A stretch of DNA of 51,361 nt from Kocuria sp. (lineage in GTDB: Bacteria > Actinomycetota > Actinomycetes > Actinomycetales > Micrococcaceae), in assembly GCF_030530945.1 (NCBI RefSeq), contig NZ_JAUMTZ010000014.1, positions 1 to 51,361 on the forward strand, given 5' to 3'. Each line of letters opens with the position of its first letter. The stretch's first letter is position 1. Both the position numbers and the translations under genes were made by a program. The notes below the pieces were generated by a model. That model searched no databases. It was not told the origin of the DNA and saw nothing but the letters and a program-made list of their open reading frames with translations. Of this stretch, positions 15,825 through 25,377 are shown one piece after another.

Positions 15825-16808
15825 ATGGAAGACGCGCCCGCCGAGCGGCGACACGTTCCCGTGCTGCTGGACCGGTGCCTGGACCTGCTCGCCCCGGCCC
15901 TGGAGGTGCCGGAGCCCGTGGTGGTGGACGCCACCCTGGGCATGGGGGGCCACACCCACGCGATGCTCGAGCGCTTTCCCCGCCTGCGTGTCGTGGGCAT
16001 CGACCGCGACCCCCAGGCCCTGGAACTGGCCGGTGAGCGGCTCGCGGGATTCGGCTCCCGCTTCACGAGCATCCACACCACCTACGACCACATCGCGGAT
16101 GCGGCGGCGCAGGCCGGGGTGCGGCGGGTGGACGGCGTGCTCTTCGACCTGGGCGTCTCGTCCCTCCAGCTGGACGAGCGCGACCGGGGTTTCGCCTACT
16201 CCTTCGACGCCCCCCTGGACATGCGCATGGACTCCCACGCCGAGCTGAGTGCGGCCACCGTGGTCAACGAGTACCCGGAGGGGCGGCTGCGGGAGATCAT
16301 CCACCGGTGGGGCGAGGAGCGCTTCGCGTCCCGGATCGCGCGTGGGATCGTGGCGGCCCGGGCCGAGGCTCCGCTGCGCACCACCGCGCAGCTCGTGGAC
16401 GTGGTGCGTGCGGCGGTTCCTGCCGGGGCCCAGCACAAGAAGGGCCACCCCGCCAAGCAGACCTTCCAGGCGCTGCGGATCGAGGTCAACGAGGAGCTGG
16501 ACGTCCTGGAGCGGGCGGTCCCCGCCGCCCTGGAAACCGTCAGGGTGGGTGGGCGTGTCGTGGCCATGAGCTACCACTCCCTGGAGGACAGAATCGTCAA
16601 GCAGGAGTTCGCGGCCGGTGCGCGCTCCACGGCCCCACGGGGCTTCCCCGTGGAGCTGCCGGAGCACCAGCCGGTGCTCCGGGTCCTCACCCGTGGGGCC
16701 GAGCGGGCCGACGAGCAGGAGACGCTGGAGAACCCGCGCGCGGCCTCCGCCCGGCTGCGGGCGGTCGAGCGGCTGCGGGAGTCCACGACACCGGGGAGAA
16801 CACGATGA
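15825..16808 (+). CDS. rsmH: 16S rRNA (cytosine1402-N4)-methyltransferase
   Basis: A 327-residue SAM-dependent enzyme that methylates C1402 in the ribosomal P site. Motif I is VVDATLGMGGHTHAML (about 33-48), followed by GIDRDPQAL and DGVLFDLGVSSLQLDERDRG. The C-terminus has AMSYHSLEDRIVKQEF. ATG 15825 follows CAGGAG and gives the normal RRHVPVLLDR start; the open frame continues upstream without homology. The stop overlaps the ftsL start (ATGA). Confidence 0.95.
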   Translation: MEDAPAERRHVPVLLDRCLDLLAPALEVPEPVVVDATLGMGGHTHAMLERFPRLRVVGIDRDPQALELAGERLAGFGSRFTSIHTTYDHIADAAAQAGVRRVDGVLFDLGVSSLQLDERDRGFAYSFDAPLDMRMDSHAELSAATVVNEYPEGRLREIIHRWGEERFASRIARGIVAARAEAPLRTTAQLVDVVRAAVPAGAQHKKGHPAKQTFQALRIEVNEELDVLERAVPAALETVRVGGRVVAMSYHSLEDRIVKQEFAAGARSTAPRGFPVELPEHQPVLRVLTRGAERADEQETLENPRAASARLRAVERLRESTTPGRTR

Positions 16809-17422
16809 GCAGCGCGGCGAGCACCCCCTCACCCGGCCCGGGCTCCCGGCGCGGCGCGCCCGCCGGCCGTCAGCCCCTCTCCGTGGTGCCGCGGCGCGTG
16901 TCCCGCCGCAGTCGGCTCTCCACCGTGGTGATGTGCGCCCTCGCCCTGGCTGCGGCCCTCGTGGGGATCCTGCTGCTGAACATCCAGATCACCCAGGGCC
17001 AGTACGAGCTCACGGATCTCACGGGCCAGGAGCGCGCCCTCTCCCAGGAGAACGAGGCGCTGACCCAGGACATCGAGGCGGACTCCGCCCCGCAGAACCT
17101 CGCGGCCCGCGCCAACGACCTCGGCATGGTCCTCGCCAAGGACGTGGGCAGCATCGACCTGTCCACGGGCAAGGTCACGGCCCCCACCCGTGCCGCCGAG
17201 GCGGGGGAGACGCAGGACATCCTGGTGCCCCCCGCCGAGATGAAGGGCTCCGACGCCGCGGAGGCCAACCGCAAGGCGGCCGAGGAGCGCGCGGAGAAGC
17301 GCGCCAAGGAGGAGGCGGACAAGAAGACCGCCCAGCGTGAGGCCGAGCAGAAGGCGGACGAGGCCAGGGACCTCAACGGGGGTTCCGTTCCCGCCCCGTC
17401 CCAGCGCGCACCCGGTCAGTGA
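16805..17422 (+). CDS. ftsL: Cell division protein FtsL with long charged C-terminal tail
   Basis: A 205-residue bitopic divisome protein. A basic cytoplasmic N-terminus (1-38) is followed by one membrane helix (about 39-61, VVMCALALAAALVGILLLNI) and an extracytoplasmic coiled coil (about 66-95, ALSQENEALTQDIEADSAPQ), then the conserved ARANDLGMV segment. FtsL normally stops soon after; here about 60 extra residues are Lys/Glu/Ala-rich (KAAEERAEKRAKEEADKK). The start overlaps the rsmH stop by four bases. Identity rests on topology and position, since FtsL sequences diverge. Confidence 0.88.
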   Translation: MSSAASTPSPGPGSRRGAPAGRQPLSVVPRRVSRRSRLSTVVMCALALAAALVGILLLNIQITQGQYELTDLTGQERALSQENEALTQDIEADSAPQNLAARANDLGMVLAKDVGSIDLSTGKVTAPTRAAEAGETQDILVPPAEMKGSDAAEANRKAAEERAEKRAKEEADKKTAQREAEQKADEARDLNGGSVPAPSQRAPGQ

Positions 17423-17506
17423 CGCCGCCGGTCCGTGCGTCGGACCGGATCCAGCCCCCATCGGAGGTGGCCCCACCACGTCGACGTCCAGGAATCGAGG
17501 AACACC

Positions 17507-19360
17507 GTGCCAGCACCATCCGCGCGCAGGAACCGTCTGCTGAGGCCCTACTCGCGCACGCACGTGGGCATTGCCCTGCTCCTGGTTCTGCTGCTGCTCG
17601 TCGTCGGGCGCCTGTTCTGGGTCCAGGGCCTGGACCCCGGCGGCCGGGCGGAGGCCGCCGCGGCCCAGCGCACCCTCGTGGAGCCGATCCCCGCGGTGCG
17701 CGGCGAGATCACGGACAGCCGCGGCACGGTGCTCGCCCGCACGCTGCAGCGCTACGACATCACGGTGGACCAGACCGCGGTGGCCGAGGTGGCGGTGCCC
17801 AAGAAGGACGGCTCCACCCAGACCGTGACCCCCACCCAGGCCGTGTACCAGATCGCCGACGCGCTCGGGATGAAGGACACCGACGTCAAGAAGGCCCTGG
17901 ACGGGGACAAGAGCTTCAACTACGTGGCCCGCGGGGTGACCCCCGAGCAGTACAACGCGCTGCGTGAGCTGAACCTGCCCTACGTCTACGGCCAGCCCAC
18001 GTTCCAGCGCAGCTACCCGGACGGCTCCCTGGGCGGGTCCGTGGTGGGTTTCCTGGGCGGTGACTCCCAAGCCCTGGGAGGCATCGAGCAGACGCAGGAC
18101 GCCTCCCTGCGCGGCACGGACGGGGAGCGGCGCTTCGAGATCTCCGGGGACGGGGTGCGGATCCCGGTGGCCCCGCAGGAGCAGAAGGCCGCGCAGAACG
18201 GCTCGGACGTGAAGCTCTCACTGGACAGCGACGTCCAGTTCTTCGCGGAGCAGGCGGTGCGGGAGCGCGCCAAGCAGCTCAAGGCCGAGTGGGGTACCGC
18301 GGTGGTCATGGACGTGAAGACCGGCAAGGTGCTCGCGCTCGCGGACACCTCGTCGGTGGATCCGAACGTGCCGGGTGAGGCCAAGGCGGAGGACACCTCC
18401 GTGCGTGCCGTGACCCAGGCCGTCGAACCCGGCTCCACCGAGAAGATCGCCACCCTGGCCGGGGTGCTGGACCGGGGCATCGTCTCACCGGAGACCCAGA
18501 TCACGGTGCCGCCGTACCTGCAGATCGGCTCCGAGAAGATCACCGACGCCTTCGACCACGGCCAGCAGAACCGCACGGTGGCGGGGATCATCGGGGACTC
18601 CATGAACACGGGCACCGTGATCATGGGATCCAAGATGGACAAGGAGACCCGCCACGACAACCTGGAGAACTTCGGGGTGGGCCAGCCCACGGGCATCGAG
18701 CTGCCCGGTGAGTCCACGGGCATCCTCTCCCCGGCGGCGCAGTGGGACGCGCGCCAGGAGTACACCGTGCTCTTCGGTCAGGGCGTCTCGCAGACCCCGC
18801 TGCGCACGGCCTCCATCTTCCAGGCCGTGGCGAACAAGGGCCGGCAGATCGAGCCGCGGATCGTGGACTCCACCACGGCCGCGGACGGCACGGTGAGCAC
18901 CCCGCAGAGCCCCGAGCCCAAGCAGGTCATCTCGGAGGCCGCCGCCCAGCAGGCACTGGACGTGATGGAGAACGTGGTCACGCAGGGCGGCGCGAAGGAG
19001 GCGGCCGTCCCGGGCTACCGCGTGGGCGGCAAGACCGGCACCGCGGAGGCCCCCAGCGCCGATGGCGGGTACTCGGGCTACACCACGTCCTTCGTGGGCG
19101 TGGCTCCCATGGAGGACCCCCAGTACCTGGTGGCCGTGACCATGCAGCGGCCCCAGGGCGACGTGCACACCCTGGGGGTCACCACCACGTTCTCCACGAT
19201 CATGTCCCAGGTGCTGCACCACTACAACGTGGCTCCCTCCACCACGAAGGGCCCGGAGTACCCCATGCAGGTTCCCGAGAACATCAAGAAGAGCGTGACC
19301 CCGGAGAACGCCCTGGACCAGACCTGGCCCCAGCCCGGCCGGGACGAGTCCCAGGGCTAA
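17507..19360 (+). CDS. ftsI: Septal peptidoglycan transpeptidase FtsI (PBP3 class B)
   Basis: A 617-residue penicillin-binding protein crosslinking septal peptidoglycan. A short cytoplasmic tail and a signal anchor (about 19-37) precede the dimerisation/pedestal domain (RGEITDSRGTVLA). The transpeptidase motifs are STEK (Ser310, Lys313), SMN (365-367) and KTG (509-511). No PASTA domain follows. GTG 17507 has GAGG six bases upstream; the frame is open further upstream without similarity. It partners FtsW, encoded 6 kb downstream. Confidence 0.94.
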   Translation: MPAPSARRNRLLRPYSRTHVGIALLLVLLLLVVGRLFWVQGLDPGGRAEAAAAQRTLVEPIPAVRGEITDSRGTVLARTLQRYDITVDQTAVAEVAVPKKDGSTQTVTPTQAVYQIADALGMKDTDVKKALDGDKSFNYVARGVTPEQYNALRELNLPYVYGQPTFQRSYPDGSLGGSVVGFLGGDSQALGGIEQTQDASLRGTDGERRFEISGDGVRIPVAPQEQKAAQNGSDVKLSLDSDVQFFAEQAVRERAKQLKAEWGTAVVMDVKTGKVLALADTSSVDPNVPGEAKAEDTSVRAVTQAVEPGSTEKIATLAGVLDRGIVSPETQITVPPYLQIGSEKITDAFDHGQQNRTVAGIIGDSMNTGTVIMGSKMDKETRHDNLENFGVGQPTGIELPGESTGILSPAAQWDARQEYTVLFGQGVSQTPLRTASIFQAVANKGRQIEPRIVDSTTAADGTVSTPQSPEPKQVISEAAAQQALDVMENVVTQGGAKEAAVPGYRVGGKTGTAEAPSADGGYSGYTTSFVGVAPMEDPQYLVAVTMQRPQGDVHTLGVTTTFSTIMSQVLHHYNVAPSTTKGPEYPMQVPENIKKSVTPENALDQTWPQPGRDESQG

Positions 19361-19457
19361 ACTGCCCACGCAGGAGCACGCACCACCAGCAACCACCGGC
19401 CACGCGCCGGCCCGGGCGGACGGGGAACGTTCGCAGACAGGTTCGAAGAGGATTTCT

Positions 19458-21119
19458 ATGGTGGCATCCCCCCACAACGGCGCCGACGCCCAGAGCATGC
19501 GGCCCTCCCGCCCCGTGCCCCACACGGTGCGGCAGCTGGCCGCCCTCACCGGTGCGCAGCCGGTTCCCGCGGGCACGGTCACCGCGGACGGGGACTCCAC
19601 CGCGGTGGTCACCGGCGTGGTGCTGGACTCCCGCGATGTCCAGCCGGGAGACCTCTACGCCGCGCTGCCCGGGGCGCAGGTCCACGGGGCGCGCTTCGCC
19701 GCCGACGCCGCGGCCGCCGGTGCCGCGGCCGTGCTCACCGACCCGGAGGGGGCCCGTGCGATCGCCGCCGCCGGTGTGGCGGTGCCGGTGCTCGTGAGCC
19801 CGCAGCCGCGCTCGTGGGTGGGTCCCGTGGCCGCCGCGCTCTACGACTCCCAGCCGGCTGACGGCACGGGACAGGAGCTCTTCGCGGTCACGGGGACGAA
19901 CGGCAAGACGACCACCACCTACTTCATCACGTCGCTGCTGCGGGCGCTCGGCCACACCACGGGTCTGATCGGGACCATCGAGATCCTCGCCGGGGACACC
20001 CCCATCCCGTCGCGGCTCACCACACCCGAGGCGCCGCACGTGCACTCGCTGCTCGCGCTGATGCGCGAGCGAGGCATCACGGCCACGGCCATGGAGGTCT
20101 CCTCCCACGCCCTGGAGTACCACCGCGTGGACGGTGTGCACTACGACGTCGCCGGGTTCACCAACCTCACCCAGGACCACCTGGACCTGCACGGGTCCAT
20201 GACCGAGTACTTCGAGGCCAAGGCCCGGCTGTTCACGAGCGAACGGACGCGGCGCGCCGTCGTCGTCCTCTCGCGGGAGGACCCGTGGAGCGAGGCCATG
20301 GCGCGGCGTGCCCGCGAGAACCTCGGGGAGTCGAACGTCAGCACGGTGGCTCTGCGCGGGCACGACACGGCCTCGGCCGGGCCGGACCCCGCGGACTGGA
20401 CCCTGGACTCCCTCACACGGGTGGGCATCGGCACCTCGTTCGTGCTGCGCCACACCGACGGCCGGCAGCTGCGCGCGCACACCGGGCTGCCCGGCGAGTT
20501 CAACGTGGCCAACGCCGCGCTGGCCGTGCTCATGGTCCTGGACTCCGGGGTGGACCTGGAGACCCTGCAGCGCGCGCTGGACGAGCACGACCCGCTGACC
20601 GCGAGCGTCCCGGGCCGGATGGAGCTTGTCGGCACGGCCCCCACGTCGCTCGTGGACTTCGCGCACAACCCCGACGCCCTGGTGCGCTCGCTGCGCTCGG
20701 TGGACCCGCGTGAGGACGGCGGCCGCCTGATCGTGGTCTTCGGCGCCACCGGTCAGCGGGACACCACCAAGCGTCCCGTCATGGGCCGGGTTGCTGCGGA
20801 GGAGGCGGACGTGGTGCTCGTCACGGACGACGACCCCCACGCCGAGGAGCCTGGCCCGATCCGCGAGCAGGTGGCGCAGGGTGCCCGCGAGGCCGTGGCG
20901 CGGGGCGCCCGCGCCTCAGAGGTGCTGGTCGTCGAACCGCGCGCCACCGCGATCCGCACGGCGGTGCGCATGGCCCGCCCCGAGGACTGCGTGGTCGTGG
21001 CGGGACGCGGGCACGAGACCACACAGGATGTCAACGGCGTGGACGTCCCCCTGGACGACCGCGTGGAGCTGCGTGACGCCCTGGCGGGCCTGCACGCGCA
21101 GACGAAGGAGCAGAAATGA
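19458..21119 (+). CDS. murE: UDP-MurNAc-L-Ala-D-Glu ligase MurE, predicted L-lysine-adding
   Basis: A 553-residue ATP-dependent ligase adding the third stem residue. The ATP loop is GTNGKTTTT (146-154), with MEVSSHALEYHR and FTNLTQDHLD in the central domain. The amino-acid selectivity motif, DNPR in diaminopimelate enzymes, reads DDPH here (458-461), so the arginine that holds diaminopimelate is missing. This fits the L-lysine wall of Micrococcaceae. ATG 19458 has GAAGAGGA upstream. The stop overlaps the murF start (ATGA). Confidence 0.93.
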   Translation: MVASPHNGADAQSMRPSRPVPHTVRQLAALTGAQPVPAGTVTADGDSTAVVTGVVLDSRDVQPGDLYAALPGAQVHGARFAADAAAAGAAAVLTDPEGARAIAAAGVAVPVLVSPQPRSWVGPVAAALYDSQPADGTGQELFAVTGTNGKTTTTYFITSLLRALGHTTGLIGTIEILAGDTPIPSRLTTPEAPHVHSLLALMRERGITATAMEVSSHALEYHRVDGVHYDVAGFTNLTQDHLDLHGSMTEYFEAKARLFTSERTRRAVVVLSREDPWSEAMARRARENLGESNVSTVALRGHDTASAGPDPADWTLDSLTRVGIGTSFVLRHTDGRQLRAHTGLPGEFNVANAALAVLMVLDSGVDLETLQRALDEHDPLTASVPGRMELVGTAPTSLVDFAHNPDALVRSLRSVDPREDGGRLIVVFGATGQRDTTKRPVMGRVAAEEADVVLVTDDDPHAEEPGPIREQVAQGAREAVARGARASEVLVVEPRATAIRTAVRMARPEDCVVVAGRGHETTQDVNGVDVPLDDRVELRDALAGLHAQTKEQK

Positions 21120-22594
21120 TCGCCATCTCCGCCGCGCAGGTCGCGGCAGCAGTGGCCGGGCGGCTCGTGGGCGTCGCGGACCCCGGGTCCGTGACCGTCA
21201 CCGCGGTCACCACCGACTCCCGCGAGGTCACGGCGGGCACCCTGTTCGTGGCCAAGCCGGGTGAGAGCACCGACGGCCACCGCTTCGTGCCGCAGGCCGC
21301 CGCGGCCGGGGCCGTGCTGCACCTCACTGAGCGCGAGGTCGCGGACGAGTCCGGGACCCCCTACCCCTGCGTGGTCGTGGAGGACGTGGTGCTTGCCATG
21401 GGCGCGCTCGCGAGCCACGTGCTCGACCAGCTGCGGGCGGCGCACCCCGTCACGGTCGTGGCCGTGACCGGGTCGGTGGGCAAGACCACCACCAAGGACC
21501 TGCTCCACGGGATCTTCTCCGCGGAGGGCCCCACCGTGGCACCGCGCAACTCCTACAACGGCGAGGTGGGCGTGCCGCTCACCGTGTTCACCGCCACCGA
21601 GGACACCGAGTTCTTCGTGGTGGAGATGGGCGCCACCCACATCGGCAACATCCACTACCTGTGCGAGATGGTCCGTCCGGACGTGGGCGCCGTGCTGTGC
21701 GTGGGCACCGCCCACGCCGGCGAGTTCGGCGGCGTGGAGAACATCGCGCGCGCCAAGGGCGAGATGGTGGAGAGCCTCTCCCCGGAGGGCACGGCCGTGC
21801 TCAACGACGACGACGCCCGCGTGCGTGCCATGCGCGAGCGCACCCGGGCGCGCATCGTGTCCTTCGGGCAGGGCCCGGACGCCCACGACCCCCACCACGA
21901 GGACGCGCGGGTGTGGGCGGAGGACGTCGTCACGGACGCGGACGGCTGCCCGTCCTTCACCCTGCACTTCCCGGACGGCTCTGCCCACCCGGTGCACTCC
22001 CGGCTGATCGGTGAGCACCACGTGACCAACCTGCTCGCGGCCGCCTCGGTGGCCTGGGGCGCCGGGGTGGATCCGGAGCGGATCGCCGCGGGGCTCGAGG
22101 GCCGCGGCGCCCGCTCCCGGTGGCGCATGGAGCGCACCGACCGCACCGACGGGGTGACGGTCATCAACGACGCCTACAACGCCAACCCGCAGTCCATGAA
22201 GGCGGCCCTCCAGACGCTCGCGCGGCTCGGACGCGGGGACGACGAGCACCCCGCCCGGCGCACCATTGCGGTGCTGGGCGGGATGTACGAGCTGGGGGAC
22301 GAGTCGATCGCCGCGCACGCGGACCTCGGCCAGCTGCTCGTGCGCCTCAACATCTCGCACGTGCTCGCGGTGGGGGACACCGCCCGGCCGGTCTACACCG
22401 CCGCGACCCTGGAGGGTTCCTGGGGTGAGGAGGCCGCCTGGGTCCCGGACGCCGAGCACGCCGAGCAGTACCTGCACGAGGTGCTGCGACCCGGGGACAT
22501 CGTGCTGCTGAAGTCCTCCAATGCCGCCGGACTGAACCACCTGGGCGACCGCATCGCGGCCGCCGGGTCCGACTCCACCGACCAGGAGGGCTGA
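21116..22594 (+). CDS. murF: UDP-MurNAc-tripeptide D-alanyl-D-alanine ligase
   Basis: A 492-residue Mur ligase that adds D-Ala-D-Ala, completing the pentapeptide. The ATP loop is TGSVGKTTTKDLL, the central motif FFVVEMGATHIGNI, and INDAYNANPQSMKAAL is the typical MurF C-terminal signature. The start overlaps murE by four bases. Five bases separate it from mraY. Confidence 0.95.
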   Translation: MIAISAAQVAAAVAGRLVGVADPGSVTVTAVTTDSREVTAGTLFVAKPGESTDGHRFVPQAAAAGAVLHLTEREVADESGTPYPCVVVEDVVLAMGALASHVLDQLRAAHPVTVVAVTGSVGKTTTKDLLHGIFSAEGPTVAPRNSYNGEVGVPLTVFTATEDTEFFVVEMGATHIGNIHYLCEMVRPDVGAVLCVGTAHAGEFGGVENIARAKGEMVESLSPEGTAVLNDDDARVRAMRERTRARIVSFGQGPDAHDPHHEDARVWAEDVVTDADGCPSFTLHFPDGSAHPVHSRLIGEHHVTNLLAAASVAWGAGVDPERIAAGLEGRGARSRWRMERTDRTDGVTVINDAYNANPQSMKAALQTLARLGRGDDEHPARRTIAVLGGMYELGDESIAAHADLGQLLVRLNISHVLAVGDTARPVYTAATLEGSWGEEAAWVPDAEHAEQYLHEVLRPGDIVLLKSSNAAGLNHLGDRIAAAGSDSTDQEG

Positions 22595-22599
22595 GCCCC

Positions 22600-23733
22600 A
22601 TGATCCAACTGCTCATGGCCGCGGGACTCGGTCTCGTGTTCTCCATCTTCGGCACCCCCGCCCTGATCAAGGTCCTGGCCCGCCGCGGCTACGGCCAGTA
22701 CATCCGCGACGACGGCCCCACGTCCCACCAGACCAAGCGCGGGACCCCCACGATGGGCGGCGTGGCCATCCTGCTGTCCGTGGTGGCCGCGTACCTGCTC
22801 ACCCACCTGGTCAGTGTGGTCGCCTGGCCCGAGAACGGGGGAGTGAGCCTGTCCGGGATTCTGGCCCTGGGCCTCATGCTCGGCATGGGACTCGTGGGGT
22901 TCCTGGACGACTACAAGAAGATCTCCAAGAAGCAGAACCTGGGACTGACCGCCGCGGGGAAGATGGTCCTGCAGGGCGCGATCGGCACGGCCTTCGCGGT
23001 GCTCGTGCTGTTCTTCCCGGACGCCGCGGGCAACACTCCCGCCGCCACCGCGATCTCCTGGACCCGGGACACGGGTCTGGACCTCGCGTTCGCCGGACCG
23101 GTGCTCGGGCTGATCCTGTTCGTGGTGTGGGTGAACCTGATCGCCACGGGCACCACCAACGCCGTGAACCTCACGGACGGGCTGGACGGTCTGGCCACGG
23201 GCGCCTCCATCCTGGTGTTCAGCGGCTACATGCTCATCACCCTGTGGCAGGCGGGGCACCTCTGCGAGAACCTGGACGAGGCCGCGTGCTACGCGGTGCG
23301 CGACCCCCTGGACCTCTCCATCGTCGCCGCGGCCCTGGTGGGCTCGCTCATCGGGTTCCTGTGGTGGAACACCTCCCCGGCCAAGATCTTCATGGGCGAC
23401 ACCGGGTCCCTGGGACTGGGCGGCGCGCTCGCGGCCTTCGCGGTGCTCTCCCGCACCGAGCTGCTGCTGGTGCTGATCGCCGGGCTGTTCGTGGTCATCA
23501 CGCTGTCCGTGATCCTGCAGGTGGGCTACTTCAAGCTCTCCCACGGCAAGCGCATCTTCAAGATGGCGCCCCTGCAGCACCACTTCGAGCTCAAGGGCTG
23601 GCAGGAGGTCACCATCGTGGTCCGCTTCTGGATCGTCGCGGGGCTCTTCGCGGCCGCGGCACTGGGCGTGTTCTACGGCGACTGGCTGCTCCACAACGGC
23701 GGTGCCTTCCCCGGCACCGAAGTCCTGCACTGA
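22600..23733 (+). CDS. mraY: Phospho-MurNAc-pentapeptide transferase
   Basis: A 377-residue integral membrane enzyme transferring phospho-MurNAc-pentapeptide to undecaprenyl phosphate, giving lipid I. About ten helices. Signatures: TKRGTPTMGG, FLDDYKK (Asp pair binding Mg), NLTDGLDGLA, and the cytoplasmic loop FKMAPLQHHFELKGW. ATG 22600 begins right after the murF stop. Confidence 0.96.
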   Translation: MIQLLMAAGLGLVFSIFGTPALIKVLARRGYGQYIRDDGPTSHQTKRGTPTMGGVAILLSVVAAYLLTHLVSVVAWPENGGVSLSGILALGLMLGMGLVGFLDDYKKISKKQNLGLTAAGKMVLQGAIGTAFAVLVLFFPDAAGNTPAATAISWTRDTGLDLAFAGPVLGLILFVVWVNLIATGTTNAVNLTDGLDGLATGASILVFSGYMLITLWQAGHLCENLDEAACYAVRDPLDLSIVAAALVGSLIGFLWWNTSPAKIFMGDTGSLGLGGALAAFAVLSRTELLLVLIAGLFVVITLSVILQVGYFKLSHGKRIFKMAPLQHHFELKGWQEVTIVVRFWIVAGLFAAAALGVFYGDWLLHNGGAFPGTEVLH

Positions 23734-23776
23734 GCCGAACCCCGCCAGCACTGAGCACCACCGACCAGCACTGAGC
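23727..23776 (+). repeat. Three GCACTGAGC repeats at the mraY 3' end
   Basis: GCACTGAGC occurs at 23727, 23748 and 23768 (spacing 21 and 20). The first copy contains the mraY stop codon; the second and third share a longer core, CCAGCACTGAGCACC. It resembles duplication of the gene end. Confidence 0.6.
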
Positions 23777-23841
23777 ACCCGCCCGGCCCGCACCGGGCCC
23801 CCGACCACCCGTTCCCCACGAGGATGAGGCAGACACCGGCC

Positions 23842-25377
23842 ATGATGCACGCGAGCAACGAGAACCCCGTCCTGGAGGACCCCCGCCTGGCGGAGCTGAC
23901 CAGCTGGGACGCGCCCTGGGCCGGGCTGCGCGTGGTGGTCGCGGGCATCGGCGTGTCCGGTTTCGCGGCGGCGGACACACTGGTCGAGCTCGGGGCGGTG
24001 GTCACCGTCCTGGACGCCGGGGACACCGAGCGCACCCGGCAGAGCGCGGACACCCTGAAGATCGTGGGCGCGAGCGACGTCGTGCTGGGGCCGGACGCCA
24101 TGACCCGGCTGCCGGATGTGGCGGGGGAGCGCCCCCAGCTGGTGGTCACGTCCCCGGGGATCCGGCCCACGCACCCGCTGCTGGTCGCGGCGCGCGAGGA
24201 GGGTGTGCAGATCTGGGGGGACGTGGAGCTCGCCTGGCGCCTGAACCGCCGTGCGGGCCGCAGGACCCCGCAGTGGCTGTGCATCACCGGGACCAACGGC
24301 AAGACCACGACCGTGGGGATGACCGCGGCCATCCTGCAGGCCGCGGGCCTGAAAGCTGTGGCCGTGGGCAATGTGGGCACGCCCGTCCTGGACGCGCTGC
24401 GGGACCCCGTGGAGTACGACGTCCTGGCCGTGGAGCTCTCCAGCTTCCAGCTGCACTGGGCCCACTCCGTCTCCCCGCTGGCCTCCGTGGTGCTCAACGT
24501 GGCGGAGGACCACGTGGACTGGCACGGCAGCTTCGAGAACTACCGCGCGGACAAGTCCCGCGTGTACGAGAACACCCAGGTGGCGTGCGTCTACAACGCC
24601 GAGCAGCAGGGCGCGGAGGAGCTCGTCGCGGAGGCGGACGTGGTCGAGGGCTGCCGTGCCGTGGGCTTCACCACCCAGCACCCGGGGCTGTCCATGCTGG
24701 GGGTCGTGGAGGAGCTGCTCGTGGACCGGGCGTTCGTGGCGGACCGGCAGCACAGTGCGGCGGAGATCGGCACGGTCGCGGACACGGGCGCCATCCCCAC
24801 GCGCCACGGGGTGGCCAACGCCCTGGCCGCCGCAGCGCTCGCCCGCGCCGCGGGTGTGGAGCCGGAGGCCGTGCGGGACGGGCTGCGCGCGTACCGTCCC
24901 GGGGACCACCGCATCCAGCTCGTCGCCGAGCAGGACGGCGTGCGCTGGATCAACGACTCCAAGGCCACCAACCCGCACGCCGCGCAGGCCTCGCTGTCCG
25001 CGTTCGACCCCGTGGTGTGGATCGCGGGCGGGCTCTCCAAGGGCGTCACCTACGACGACCTGGTGCGGGACAACGCCGGGCGCCTGCGGGCCGTTGTGGT
25101 CATCGGCACGGACGACGCCGCCCTGCTGGACTCCCTCGTGCGCCTCGCCCCGGACGTCCCCGTCCTCACCGCCACCCCGGACGGAACCCAGGAGGGCGCG
25201 GACCCCTCGGACGGCCACGCCGTGATGCGCCGCGCGGTGTCCCTGGCCCGCGAGCACGCCGCGCCCCAGGACACCGTCCTCATGGCCCCGGCGGCCGCGT
25301 CCATGGACCAGTTCGCCAACTACGCCGACCGCGGCGACTCCTTCGCCCGCAGCGTGCGTGAGGAGCTGGGGCTGTGA
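23842..25377 (+). CDS. murD: UDP-MurNAc-L-alanine:D-glutamate ligase
   Basis: A 511-residue Mur ligase adding D-Glu. The N-terminal nucleotide-binding part is RVVVAGIGVSGFAAADTL, the ATP loop ITGTNGKTTTVGM, the central motif ELSSFQLHW, and the C-terminal domain WINDSKATNPHA. Two starts are possible: ATG 23842 (MMHASNENP) with GAGG 12 bases upstream, or ATG 23824 directly after GAGG. The stop overlaps the ftsW start. Confidence 0.94.
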   Translation: MMHASNENPVLEDPRLAELTSWDAPWAGLRVVVAGIGVSGFAAADTLVELGAVVTVLDAGDTERTRQSADTLKIVGASDVVLGPDAMTRLPDVAGERPQLVVTSPGIRPTHPLLVAAREEGVQIWGDVELAWRLNRRAGRRTPQWLCITGTNGKTTTVGMTAAILQAAGLKAVAVGNVGTPVLDALRDPVEYDVLAVELSSFQLHWAHSVSPLASVVLNVAEDHVDWHGSFENYRADKSRVYENTQVACVYNAEQQGAEELVAEADVVEGCRAVGFTTQHPGLSMLGVVEELLVDRAFVADRQHSAAEIGTVADTGAIPTRHGVANALAAAALARAAGVEPEAVRDGLRAYRPGDHRIQLVAEQDGVRWINDSKATNPHAAQASLSAFDPVVWIAGGLSKGVTYDDLVRDNAGRLRAVVVIGTDDAALLDSLVRLAPDVPVLTATPDGTQEGADPSDGHAVMRRAVSLAREHAAPQDTVLMAPAAASMDQFANYADRGDSFARSVREELGL

